From: Catenaria anguillulae PL171
Lineage: Eukaryota; Blastocladiomycota; Blastocladiomycetes; Blastocladiales; Catenariaceae
Direction of reading: 5' to 3'
DNA length: 64,000 nt
Assembly (NCBI GenBank): GCA_002102555.1
Contig: MCFL01000001.1
Location: 620,001 to 684,000, forward strand
A model generated the notes under the pieces. That model saw only the letters and a list, made by a program, of their open reading frames with translations, was not told where the DNA came from and did no database searches. Position 1 is the first letter of the stretch; every line of letters begins with the position of its first letter. This document shows positions 1 to 10,131 of this stretch, piece by piece. The translations under genes were made by a program, and so were the position numbers.

Positions 1-681
1 ACCATGCCTGACAATGCTGGCCGTGTTCCACCCCCGACTCACACGCGACCGTGCAAATAGCACGGCGCCCAGGCCCATGAGAAAGAAAAAGCCAGGCGCG
101 GCCAAATGCGTGACAACGCGTGTGCCAAAGACTGAGAGCCGGTGGTCGTAGGTGGGAAGCGGCGAAAGCCAGTCTTCCTCTGCGCCGGGGCGCAATGGGT
201 CGAGTGTGACGCTTGGGGAGAGGTACTTGCGGGCATGGTCCAGGGACATGAGAATGATGATGAGGCCACGCACGAGGTCGATGGCTGGAACGCGGGTCAG
301 GCGTGGTGGAATAGTGGATGGAAGCGGGTTGGCATCTGTAAGTACAGGGGAGCCGGCGAGTTCTGATGAGGACAGCGCTTCTGGGTTATCGGCCAGGTGG
401 CAGGGTATGGCAATGGTGTGGTGCAGGAGCAAGGGTGTTGATTCGGAATGGACGAGGCCAGGTGACGACTTGATGCCGACGGTGCTATGGGGTGTGGGAA
501 CAGGGTGGGCGTGGTTGAGAGCATCGCCAAAGCTCCGAGACTTTGCTTTTGCCTTGCCGTTGCCGTTGCCGTTGCCGTTCCCGCCGTCTGGGGTCGTTGT
601 CACGGGCACCAGAGTCGAGGCGGCCGCGTCCGTGGGCAAGTGGTGGGAAGGAGGTGAGGGCGGTGGGCTGTGAGCATCCAT
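1..681 (-). CDS. HGSNAT-like (DUF1624) membrane acyltransferase, N-terminal part, runs off the window
   Basis: An open reading frame starts at the ATG at 681-679 and reads without a stop to the left edge, giving about 227 residues. The first ~130 residues are low-complexity (Pro/Ser/Thr, then a Gly-Asn-Gly-Asn run encoded by a GCCGTT hexamer repeat). Then comes the family signature: RVPAIDLVRG, LIIILMSLDHAR, FGTRVVTHLAAPGFFFLMG. This pattern of a short basic-hydrophobic helix, a DHxR motif and a second helix after THxxAP is typical of the heparan-alpha-glucosaminide N-acetyltransferase catalytic domain (DUF1624), whose animal members move acetyl groups across the lysosomal membrane. Bacterial and fungal members are mostly uncharacterised, so the substrate here is unknown. 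The catalytic C-terminal part lies outside the window. The gene is in tandem with the ceramidase upstream of it. Confidence 0.72.
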   Translation of the reverse strand, partial: MDAHSPPPSPPSHHLPTDAAASTLVPVTTTPDGGNGNGNGNGKAKAKSRSFGDALNHAHPVPTPHSTVGIKSSPGLVHSESTPLLLHHTIAIPCHLADNPEALSSSELAGSPVLTDANPLPSTIPPRLTRVPAIDLVRGLIIILMSLDHARKYLSPSVTLDPLRPGAEEDWLSPLPTYDHRLSVFGTRVVTHLAAPGFFFLMGLGAVLFARSRVSRGWNTASIVRHG

Positions 682-919
682 GGCGATGTGTGGCGGATTG
701 CGGCGAGTTCGTGGTGTTGCTTTGGAACGAGGCACTCGTTGCAATTACTGTATGCGTCGGTATAACCGCAATGGCTGTGGTCCCTGCGCAAACCCTGACG
801 CGCGAAAACTCTGGTCGTGTCGGCATTGCTACATGGCCGTGAATGGAGTGAATGGTTGTTGTATGGATACAGCAAATTACACAGACATTGCGACAAGCTC
901 ACATCGCCGACGCCGACGC

Positions 920-1918
920 TCACTCCACCTTGACCCGCCGCTGCTCCTCCTCTCCCAAAACCACATAAGGCACCCACCCGCCCCACCACTTTACCTCCAC
1001 CTTTCTCGCCATCTTCTCGTCCCGCAACGCCACCGCGTTTGCCCGCACTGCCACCATGTACGTGACACTGACATAGGTCGCAAACCCAGTTCCGAAATGC
1101 CACCATCCGTGGAACTCAAACACCACCCTGAGCGGCCACCCGAGTTGCTCCTTAATGGGCACCAGGTGCGAATAGCACAGCAAGTTGTCTGCCACCCAAA
1201 AGCACGTGGCCGTCACGTAACTCGTCAACGACAACAAAAACATGGACCGGCCTTGCTTTTGGCTCACCAGACCTGCTTCCGCACTTTGACTGGCCGAGGC
1301 CGAGGGAAAGTAGCGCAAGTTCCAAATGGCCAGTCCTGTAATCAGCACCACCTCAAGGGTGTACGCGTACTGGAAAAACTCGGGGATCCGGTTCGTGATG
1401 TACATGCCCGTGGTAATGGACGGATATAAGACAAGTGCCAGCGCCGCCCAAGTGGGCGGGCGAGACCGTGCAGGCGTGATGCAGCAGTAAATGAACATGG
1501 CCGATCCAATGAGCATGGGCACCTCGTCGAGCAGCTGCATGTGGTATTGGAGCGATCCGTGGAACAGGGCAGAGCCCAGGCCCACAATGAAGAGCGCCGC
1601 GTACGACAGCTGGAAGCGCCGGTCGTACGAGTACCGGAACGAGTTGTACAGGCCAAAGGCCGCAAACAGCATGTAGTAGATGTTGGTCAAGGTGCTATGT
1701 ATCAATGTCAAAACGAATTGGTGAGTGCCCAATGCCAAAGAGCACGGTCACGGTGTGAGTTGGTCCACGACGTACTTGAAGAACTCGGCAATGAACCAGA
1801 CGATTTCAAAGTTGCCCTCGCACCAGTCGACTAGGGAGGCTGCGTTGGTGGCCCAGCATGTGAGACATGACGGTTTGGCAGGGGGGGGGGGGGGGGGCGG
1901 CCGCCCACAGTGAGACAT
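920..1918 (-). CDS. Alkaline ceramidase (YPC1/ACER family)
   Basis: Seven-TM ceramide hydrolase expected in ER or Golgi, releasing sphingoid base and fatty acid. Exon 1 (about 1918-1776) carries SLVDWCEGNF and IAEFF, the family N-terminal signature. Exon 2 runs from 1694 to 920. The donor GTACGT at 1775 and acceptor ATAG ending at 1695 give an 81-bp intron, and splicing restores the family reading AEFFNTLTNIYYML. The metal-binding histidines are present in ALFHGSLQYHMQLLDE and FHGWWHFGTGF. The length of about 300 residues is usual. The chosen start at 1918 is followed by a poly-Pro stretch encoded by a 17-G tract, whose length may be wrong in the assembly. In-frame ATGs further upstream (to 2029) cannot be excluded. 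Confidence 0.87.
1881..1897. repeat. 17-base G homopolymer inside the ceramidase N-terminus
   Basis: An uninterrupted run of 17 G on the plus strand (C on the coding strand) lies in the predicted first exon and encodes consecutive prolines. Such a run is prone to length error and to length polymorphism. Any change not a multiple of three would move the start. Confidence 0.95.
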
Positions 1919-2719
1919 TGGGGTCACATACTGATCTCCCATGAGTAATGACTGGTGCTGAGATTCTGATTGTCGTGCCGAGGTTGCATGGTACGAAACT
2001 TCAACGAATTGACCTTGGTGCTGACACAAATTGGGACCTTGTTCGGTTGACAGAGGCAGAGTTCATGGAGGACATCATGAGCACCTGTCGGCGGACATGG
2101 GTGTGTGTGTGTGTTTGTGTGTGGTTGGCGGGGTCTCTGTCTGACATTTATATACGGCACCCCGGTACATGTGCGCCGAACTCAAGCGCCGGGTGAATAA
2201 GCGAGCTTGGATGGCGAGGGTTTTCGGGGGGCGTTGATTTGCACGATGTGACCTGGACAAACTCCACCTCGCTCATGAACCAAAACGCCGCGTGCGTGCA
2301 AGCTTAAGGAGAGACATCACACATGCCTTGAAGAAAGACTTTCAAAGACAGGGCGATACGGATGTGGTATACCAATCACCTGCAGCAAGTATACATAGGA
2401 GGACCTTCTGGCCTTGCCGACAGGGCACTGGCAGCCGTACCTTAAGCTTATCCGCCGGCCCGGCCGAACGTCCAAAGCGGGACCAAAGGACTGGCAAGCG
2501 GCTGCCAGCGCAGCGTGGGCTTAATGTTATGGTTGAAGCCAAGTAACTCGGATCTGCTCGGTTCCACCCGACCAACAACGAGTGGCAGTCAAGTCGGCCA
2601 AGCTTGAGGCGACTAGGACGTTTTGGAGGCACAAGAAAGGGAGCCGAAAGTCGGCAGATTGTCAGTCGATCCAAATTCAATTAAAAATGAACGCATCAAC
2701 ATGATGGACATACAACCCA
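1919..2719. other. Divergent intergenic region, ceramidase / PIH1
   Basis: No convincing gene. It separates two divergently transcribed genes and so should hold both promoters. It contains a GT dinucleotide microsatellite at 2100-2124. Short ORFs here lack any family signature. I recognised no specific operator. Confidence 0.6.
2100..2124. repeat. GT microsatellite
   Basis: An imperfect (GT)n tract with one TTT interruption, in the intergenic region between the ceramidase and PIH1 genes. Confidence 0.9.
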
Positions 2720-2770
2720 ATGGATTCCCACGCCCAGCACCCCACACTACCTTCAGCAATACTACCAGCC

Positions 2771-3897
2771 ATGTCCTCTACATTCCAAGAAACAAACCAC
2801 CTCGCCTCGCTCTCGTCGCTCCCGCCGTCTTCGCCCGACAGCAACCCAAGCGATGCCCTAGCCAACCTTCCACCCGAACTCCAGCAACTCCTGCACCAAG
2901 CCGCGGCCTCGGGCGACCTGCCAACAGACCCGGCAGCCCTGCGCGACTTTGTTTCCGCCGCAGCCGCCGGTGGCACCCCTCAGCAAGACGCGCAAGAAAT
3001 CGTTCCCATGAAAGGCTACGTGATCAAGACGTCGCTCGCCAAATCCTCGCCCGTGTATCCGTCAGGCATGAAAGTGTTTGTCAACGTGACGCATTCGCCT
3101 TACGTGCCCGCACCGCCCGTGGCAACCGATGAAGAAATCAAGCGTGCGATTGCCGATGCCCCGAGTGACTCGCAAGAGGGAAACACGGGCGACGAGCACA
3201 AGGCAACAACAAGAAGCCTGCGTGGCGAGTGCCCATGAGCTTGTCGGATGTGCGTGATGATTTGGACAAGGGTACTTTGCTGCCTCGCAATTTGCTTCCC
3301 CTTCCATTTTCAAATGCACAACTAAATCTCCCTGCCCCGTCCATCAGCCGGTCGCCCTTGCCTGGTGGTCGACGCACTCGTCAACACCTCAGTCGTCCAC
3401 AAATCCGAACACTCGCCCGACTTTGGCGCATTTGTGAATGAGCTCGCCCTGTCCTGGGTCGAAGCCAAACACAACCTGAGCGTGTCGCGCGCATACTCGC
3501 TGCCACACATGCAATGCAAGGGCGACCCGGCGCCCCACGTGATTTATCGTGCCAAACGTGCAGGAATTGCCGAGTCGGACGCAGTCAAGCAAACACCCAT
3601 GTATCGCGTGCGGCGGTCGGGTGCTGCCCCAGCCGTGGGGGGCGCCGGCGCGGCGCGGCTCGGCAAATGTACACGGTCACGGTGCAGTTGCCGCTCTTGT
3701 TTACGGCACACAAGTTGGATGTACAGATTGAGGAACGCAAAGTATTGGTGGATCATCCATTGTATTCGGCCGTGATTCCGCTCAGCTGCGTGGTGGATGT
3801 GGATGGCGACGAGTGTGATGCGGCTTTTGATAAGAGCAAGCGCGAGTTGGTGGTCAAGGTGCCGATTGTGGGGCCGCTTCTGGCGACGACAAAGTGA
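2771..3897 (+). CDS. PIH1 domain protein (R2TP / dynein preassembly cofactor type)
   Basis: PIH1 proteins bridge HSP90 and R2TP co-chaperones to clients such as axonemal dyneins or snoRNPs, in the cytoplasm. After a disordered N-terminus (about 75 residues) the PIH1 core appears: GYVIKTSL, then WRVPMSLSDVRDDLDK, PCLVVDALVN, and LSVSRAYSLPHMQCKG. A C-terminal CS-like region follows (TVTVQLPLLFTAHKLDVQIE ... LVVKVPI). The intron is 3272-3347. Two frame changes are needed, one near 3200 (before NKKPAWRVP) and one near 3640-3665 in a GC-rich stretch with a G run. Both look like lost or gained single bases. An in-frame ATG at 2720 is an alternative start. Which PIH1D paralogue this is cannot be decided by eye. 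Confidence 0.83.
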
Positions 3898-4118
3898 TAT
3901 GATGTTGTTGGCAAGATACATTTATATACCTCGCCAGCTGCGACTTGAATCCTTCAACACGCGCATGTATTTACAAAATTGAGGCAATTAAACCGAGAAA
4001 TGAGCAATAGATTAAAAAAAGCAGGCCTCCCCTGAATCAAGACCCGTCGTGGTGCTTCTTGCTATTCGCTTCCCGCCCGCGGTCGTCGTCGGATGCAATA
4101 CATGATGCATGGCGGTCA

Positions 4119-5783
4119 TCATGGACCGTTTCCATTTCCCAAACGTGCCTGCCGATCCGGTATGGCCTTCGCGAATCGGAGACAGCGATCGTGCACGCTG
4201 CTGCTCATGTTTGTGCTTGTGTTTGTGCTTTTTGCTGGTGGACAGGTCACCGGGGGAGCATCGGCTGCAGTGGGCGACTGCATCTGGTCCTCGTCGGCCA
4301 AGAGTGTCGAGTCGGACGACACGGTCGATGAGATGGACAAGCGGTGCGGCGACGACATGGACCGAGGACTGGGCGATGCGGACCGTGACGAGTGAGCGGA
4401 CGAGGAGGTAAACATGGACGAAAAGGTGGACAGGATGGATCCGGGCCGATGTGTTTGTGAGGAAGAAGGGAGTGGTACAAGTGATGAAAACGAGGCCGAT
4501 CGATGCAACAACCCACGTTCCTTTGTGCCCAGAGTAGGTGATGGAGTCGACGTTGACCCAGTGGGCAACATGCCCTGACAGATCAGCCCCGGGGCGCGTT
4601 TGACGGCCTGGTCCAGCCGGTTGAGCGTCAATGCCTCGTCCCTGATTTGTGCCTGCAATTGAACAATGTTGACGAGTTCCATGGGCACCTGGGTCGAGGG
4701 TGGCGCCGGCCGAGTTGCGTCGGCAAGTTCGAGCTGCGAAACAAAATGCGCCCGAGCAATGTGCATGTCGTCAAACACTTGCTGCACGTTGACCCCATCC
4801 ACTCCCTCTGCTGCCAATGTCATTGCATCCACACATGTGGCTTGGAGTTTGGCACACAGCTCGCCCGCTGCACGTGCCACCGAGCCAACGCCGCGTTCAC
4901 ATGCCCACAGCGTATCCAGGAGTGTGGCCATGGGCACGACGCCAGGGACGGTTCCGGAAAGCACGAGCTTGCGCGCATGGTACACGAGGTCTATGATGGC
5001 GCGGTCGAGCTGAACCAGGTCATCGTCGACTTCGAGGCGAAGGTCGTGGATGAGGCGGGAGAGCATGCGCGAGGTTGCCGAGAGGCGCGCGGCGGCCGCT
5101 GAGGAGCGGGCAGAGGCAGATGAGGCAGTTGGGGAGGGAGAGGAGGAGGAGCGGGCGAGCTGCGATTGAGTTGTTGGGGACTGGACGTCTGCCAGCGTGT
5201 TGGAGATTGAAAAGTTGGTTGCCTGGTTGAATTGTGGAATTGTTTCAGAGCGATCATGAATAAGTAAGACACATACATGTGTGACGCACTAGCAAATATA
5301 AGATGAGCGTAAACGTACATCCACGTTGGCAGAAATAGCCCTCGCAGCCGCCACAACGCGCGCCCAGCGTGGACACTGGGTTGCGTTCCCACTCTCCACG
5401 CCGGGCAACGAGTGGCGGCGACTTGAGGACGACGACGATGACAAGTGGGAAGGTGACGAGCCTCTAGAAGAGCTACTTGACATGAATGACTTGAGCCCAC
5501 TTGCAGTGCTGCTTGATAGCCTCGAAGAGCGCGGTGGAGGTGCAGGGACCGTGAAGGATCGCGTGAAGGGGGCCAGTGGTGGTGCGGCGACGGATGCCGG
5601 CACTGACGCTGGCGTCACTTGAATGAGAGGTGGACCGCCGTTGGTGTCCGTGCTGCTGCCGGATATGCTTGAAGGGCGTGGTCGGGAGTGGGCATAGTGG
5701 TGTGCGGGTCGGGCAGACAGCGAGGACGAGCTGGAGCTGGAAGCGGTAGCCGCGGCGGAGACGGAGACGGAGACGGATGCCAT
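4119..5783 (-). CDS. Uncharacterised Ser-rich protein with a helical core
   Basis: Exon 1 (5783-5319) encodes an extremely Ser/Ala/Pro-rich segment ending in ARVVAAARAISANVD. A donor GTACGT follows and a CAG acceptor lies near 5224. Exon 2 encodes a helix-forming core (SRMLSRLIHDLRLEVDDDL ... LDTLWACERGVGSVARA ... QQVFDDMHIARAHFVSQLEL) and a second Ser-rich tail ending at 4119. The obvious donor and acceptor leave the two exons one base out of phase, so either the splice pair is misread or a base is missing. I do not recognise a family. The composition suggests a regulatory or scaffolding protein, but that is only a guess. Confidence 0.6.
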
Positions 5784-6448
5784 GATGGTGACGATGATGC
5801 AGATACTACATGAAATGAAATCATCAACATATCAATACGGATGCATGGCCCGTGGTCCAAGACTCAGCGTCTTAGGTAAGGATTATTTCTTTACGGTGAC
5901 TTGGGTGAACGTTAACTGCCACTGCTGTGCCGCACACATATTGCGTTCACGTTCATCGCGTGCGTGCAAGGCGGGTGGCGGGTGATGGGTGATGTGATGC
6001 AGCGTGGATACAAGTCACGCGCGTACGCATGATGCTAGGCGCGTACCTTTTGCTCGGCTGGGCGTGATGCAAAACGCGTCACGTCCAGCTTTCAAAGTGT
6101 CCGCAAGCGGTTCGGTGCATTGCGTGCTCAGCGCACAGCACAGCGTCGGTTCCATAGGCAATTGCATGATGGCGCGCCGGTGCCACCAGGATTGACCAGT
6201 GAAACAGGCTCTGGTCTTTGGGAGGCCAAAGCCTGCAAGTGCCGACGTTGGTTTGTGAAGTATTGTCGCCGGGCCGAGTCGGGATTGATGGTGTTCAATG
6301 GACGACGCGCGTCTTGCTCAGGCTTCAGGCCCTCAGGCCTTCCGCATGCCGATGCTCCTTCGCAAGTTCGCATTACAGCACAGTACACGTTCTTGTTCTT
6401 GGGCTCCGAATCTGCGCAGACACTCCACTAACGCAATCCAGCTCAACC
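5784..6448. other. Divergent intergenic region
   Basis: It lies between two head-to-head low-complexity protein genes and should contain both promoters and 5' UTRs. The plus-strand frame of the downstream gene stays open back to 6218, but codons before 6449 have no coding character. I see no other feature. Confidence 0.5.
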
Positions 6449-8779
6449 ATGGACGCCCTCCTGCGCGCAGCTCTGGCGCTGCCCGACTGTCCCATCCCCA
6501 CCACCACCACGCTCGCTTCATCTGCACCAACAGCTGCCGCCACCGCCAAACCCAAAGCCGCCAAATCCAATGGACATGTGCCAATACCGCCCCCACATCA
6601 GCACCAGCACTATCAACTGCCCGACAAGCACATCCTTGCTGCTCGCCTCCGAGCCCAGCTGGGCCGTGCCGCCCAACGCGCAAACCTCAAGCCTCCACTC
6701 TCCAAGCAACACTCAACACATCATCATCTCCGCCTTCATCACCCTGCCCCTGGCCACAATCACAACCTCACCAACCTCCACGACATCCCGTCGCTCCCCT
6801 CAACACCAACTCCAACGTCGTCCTGCGCAGACCATGATACCGATACGGACCTGGACGCGTTCACCGCCACCTGGACCTTGGCCCGTGAGCCGCTCTCTCC
6901 GCCCGCTTCCATTGCGCGCTTTTCGTGTGCACCAACCCACCTGATTCCCCAAGTCACGCTCCCGCTTGCTGCACACCTCGGCCCGCACGGCGAGCCCATG
7001 GCAGCCGTGTCGCATCATTTGGCCAGCGAGTGCAGGTCAGTTGCCAGCATTCACGTCGTCACATCCAATGGACATCATGGGTCGCGGGCCAATGGAGGAA
7101 GACGATACTCGTTTGTCTATTACGACGATCGTGACTCGGAGGATGATGTGGAGGAAGACGAGGCGAGCGACGACGAGTGGGCCACGCCAGCGGCCACTAC
7201 CACAGCCATCACTGGTGCGGCCGCGTCATCATCATCCAGCCGGGGAGCACACGTCCCGCCTGCCGCGTACGCAGAGATGGAAGAGGCGGCGTGGACGATA
7301 CTGCGCATGATGCAAGACTCGCAGGTTTTACCGTCCGAGCAACCACCAGAACTCGCCGAGTACCCGTCTTCATCGTCGTCACCATCGACTCCTTCCTCTC
7401 CCAGAGAGCCTGATGCCATGGACGTTGACCCCCCACCGACCCAGGAATCTCTCAATACTTTGCCTACAGACGGCGTAGATGACGATAGCAAAGAAGTAGA
7501 AGGTGACTCGACCATTGAACTCGATACGCCAACCAAACCCGACCCTCCTGTGAGCTCATCCCCACCGTCCTCCACTCTCACTCATCGACTCGCTCTGACC
7601 CGACGCCGCGTCCAATCCGAACTCGCTCACCGCCGCCCTGCAGCACTGACGCTGACACCCAATGGCCTCGGCGCACGTCGCGGATCACTGTCATCGGCGG
7701 GCTCATCCCCTGGCCCCAAGAGTGCCACGTCTGCCACGCCTGGCTCGCGTATTCCGTTTCCAATGACGCCCACATCGGCGGCGGGCACAAGGCCCAGGCG
7801 AAGATCGCTGAGTGCGAGCGAACATCTCATCATGGGCCAGTTGGCACGAAGCCCATTGGCACTTGCCTTCTCCAAGCAGCAACAAGCGGCGGCCGCCGTG
7901 GCCGAGGCTACCGAGCCTGCCTCCTCGCCGGATCGCACATCCTCGGCAGCAACAACGACAAGTGCAGCGGCTCGCCGACCCCTGCTCACGTCGGCGTCGG
8001 TCCCAGGCCGCCGTTCCACCACCGCGTCGCCCTCGCCTGCATCCTCCTCCTCTTCATCTCGCATTCCCCGTGAACTCGCCAACCTTGCCGACTTCTTGAA
8101 ACCGCCACCCGAAGCCGCATCCGACGGGTCTGCCGCCAAAATGGCGGCTTCACCCCTGTCTGCCAGCTTGCTCGCGAGTGGCGCGCCTGTCGACATGGTC
8201 GTCGCGTCCGTGGTTGGGTCCACGGAATCGGCGGGCGTGGGTACACGACGTGCCGCGGCGGCAGCCGCCAGGTTGGGTACCATTGACGAAAAGGAGAGCG
8301 TTGGTGTGGTCAAGGGCGAGCTGCGCGAGCCTGTGGCGGCGGCCGTCGGCGTTGCCACACGAAAGCGAATGAGGCGCGGGGCTGCCGCGGCGGCGGTGGC
8401 GGCTGCTCCGTCGCCTGTGGCGAGCGATGTTGATGAGGATCATGGTGATGAGGAGGAGGAACAGCAAGCACCGTCGAGGAAACGGCAAAGAAAGGTTCCG
8501 TCGCCGCCGCTCGTCAATGGACGCACACGCGCTGCCGCTGCCTCAGTGTCAGCCAATGGAAGCGGGCGCCGCGGTCGGGCAGCGGCGGTCAAGCCAGCGG
8601 CGCCCACAGCGGTGGGTCGTGTGACACGTGGCCGTGCGGCTGGGCGGGCCGTCATCACAGAGGAGCCTCAGGAGGAGGACGACGAGTCTTTGTCGGATGC
8701 AGAAGAGGCCAGTGGCGGAGAGGATCACATGGACGAGACGGCAAGTTTGTCGTCAGTGCCGAGCTCGCCTGAATTGTGA
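6449..8779 (+). CDS. Large disordered nuclear-type protein with basic clusters, unknown function
   Basis: A single open frame of 776 codons from the ATG at 6449 (MDALLRAALALPDCP). Almost all of it is low complexity: Ala/Ser/Pro/Thr-rich with acidic stretches (SEDDVEEDEASDDEW near residue 225; an acidic C-terminus). Several basic clusters resemble nuclear localisation signals (RTRKRMRRG-like near residue 635, SRKRQRK near 680), and two look like AT-hook cores (GRRGRAAA and TRGRAAGRA, about residues 705-735). The tripeptide context NG followed by basic or His residues recurs at least five times. These traits fit a chromatin-associated or RNA-binding disordered protein, but no domain is recognisable. 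It is one of the few long genes here without a frame break. Confidence 0.72.
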   Translation: MDALLRAALALPDCPIPTTTTLASSAPTAAATAKPKAAKSNGHVPIPPPHQHQHYQLPDKHILAARLRAQLGRAAQRANLKPPLSKQHSTHHHLRLHHPAPGHNHNLTNLHDIPSLPSTPTPTSSCADHDTDTDLDAFTATWTLAREPLSPPASIARFSCAPTHLIPQVTLPLAAHLGPHGEPMAAVSHHLASECRSVASIHVVTSNGHHGSRANGGRRYSFVYYDDRDSEDDVEEDEASDDEWATPAATTTAITGAAASSSSSRGAHVPPAAYAEMEEAAWTILRMMQDSQVLPSEQPPELAEYPSSSSSPSTPSSPREPDAMDVDPPPTQESLNTLPTDGVDDDSKEVEGDSTIELDTPTKPDPPVSSSPPSSTLTHRLALTRRRVQSELAHRRPAALTLTPNGLGARRGSLSSAGSSPGPKSATSATPGSRIPFPMTPTSAAGTRPRRRSLSASEHLIMGQLARSPLALAFSKQQQAAAAVAEATEPASSPDRTSSAATTTSAAARRPLLTSASVPGRRSTTASPSPASSSSSSRIPRELANLADFLKPPPEAASDGSAAKMAASPLSASLLASGAPVDMVVASVVGSTESAGVGTRRAAAAAARLGTIDEKESVGVVKGELREPVAAAVGVATRKRMRRGAAAAAVAAAPSPVASDVDEDHGDEEEEQQAPSRKRQRKVPSPPLVNGRTRAAAASVSANGSGRRGRAAAVKPAAPTAVGRVTRGRAAGRAVITEEPQEEDDESLSDAEEASGGEDHMDETASLSSVPSSPEL

Positions 8780-9311
8780 GCTTGTCACTGCACACCGACG
8801 GGCAGTTTGCCATCAAATATTTATCGCGTTCCCCCGCTCGCAATTTGTTTTCACCGTACTTGCATACTTTCTTGTTCCTTACTTATCCTGTTCCCTGTGA
8901 TTCCTGTTTTTGTACTCGCCACCGTATTTTCCTCGCTTCCTTGTTTTACCACTGATCCTGAAGTGCGCACGGGCCTCTTCTCGCTTGTTGGCATTTTCCT
9001 TAATTTTTGCCACCATCCCGCTCTCCTCACCTTTTCTTCTCCGTAGTTGGTCTCTATGTTCTCAACTTGGCTTTGTACATTTTGTCTCGCTGTTCGTTCG
9101 AACACCCCTTTTCGATTTCTCCTTGTAGCAATTTCTCGTACATATATTCATAGCGAACATATCCGATCTCCTTTCCTTTGGGGCCTGGTGAGACATTGGA
9201 AGCTGATCGCTCGACCCGCTCAGCATTCCAGGCCAACGACGCATGCCGACAACGCTGCAACTCTCCGAACACCTCTTTTCTTTCCCGGTTCTGTCATTCC
9301 ACAAGCGCCAA
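8780..9311. other. Pyrimidine-rich non-coding stretch
   Basis: T/C-rich on the plus strand, containing only short ORFs without family signatures. Probably the 3' UTR of the upstream gene and the leader of the doubtful gene downstream. Confidence 0.45.
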
Positions 9312-9838
9312 ATGTCCTCCGCCCTCCGCCGACCTCCAACCTACTTCGATCAAATCCACTCCGGACGCGCACCTAAACTTGAGCCTGATGTAACCCGGGC
9401 CAGCACAACAAGCACCAACATCTTGACGAGTGCAAACCCTTGCAAACCCCAAACACCGTCCTTGCTCGGCTTTGAGCGGTAGGCCACAGCCAATCAACCA
9501 CCTCCAATCCTTACCACAACACAAACCATATCGACTCTGACGGCTTCCCCACAAGCCATGTCGAGTCACGCCAAAGCGCCCTGCCACAGTGCAACGTCCA
9601 AACCAGTGCTCAATGTCCTCATGCTCATCAATAATACAACCGATTCGTCATATGCGACCGACTTGCTGCTGCTGTGACCATTGACCATCCGTATCCGACA
9701 ATGACGAGGTCGGACGTGGTGCGGGCATTAGTTGAGAATTGCTTGGCGTATGAAGTGAGGGAGATTATGAAGAGGGAAAGTGGGGACCCATGTACTTGTA
9801 AGCTGTTGACGACGTTGCGAGGGTTGTGCATGCCTTGA
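9312..9838 (+). pseudogene. Possible small gene with broken frame, unknown
   Basis: The stretch shows coding-like sequence in more than one frame. It begins MSSALRRPPTYFDQIHS, reaches a stop at 9480-9482, continues in another frame (NPYHNTNHIDSDGFPTSHVE) to a TAA near 9630, and ends in that frame with DRLAAAVTIDHPYPTMTRSD, VVRALVENCLAYEVREIMKR and a stop at 9838. The last ~60 residues look most protein-like. It could be a two- or three-exon gene with unrecognised introns, a real gene with assembly indels, or a decayed copy. I recognise no family. Confidence 0.3.
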
Positions 9839-10131
9839 AGGGGAGTCATTGAGTGGCACTTGATATCGACACTGTTGTGCGAGAGCAGTGGTGGAAGAAG
9901 ACAACGTGGCAGTGGCCAGAGTATTCTTTTGTGCTTTGAATCCTCCTGCTTCTCTCGAGTCGAGTAGTCCGTGAGAAAGCATTGATGTACGTCAAATACT
10001 GGTAATGTGTATAGTCAGCGGAGGCAACGAAAGTGAGCATAATCATACAGACATCAACTAGGGGGTTGGGAGATGAGGAGCCAGATATCCATGACGACAA
10101 CAGACTATGTACATGCGCTAGACCACGCAGG

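Noticed and set aside
7120-8358. Long minus-strand ORFs opposite the 776-codon gene
   Set aside because: They are antisense shadows of Ala/Ser/Gly-rich GC-biased codons with no family signature.
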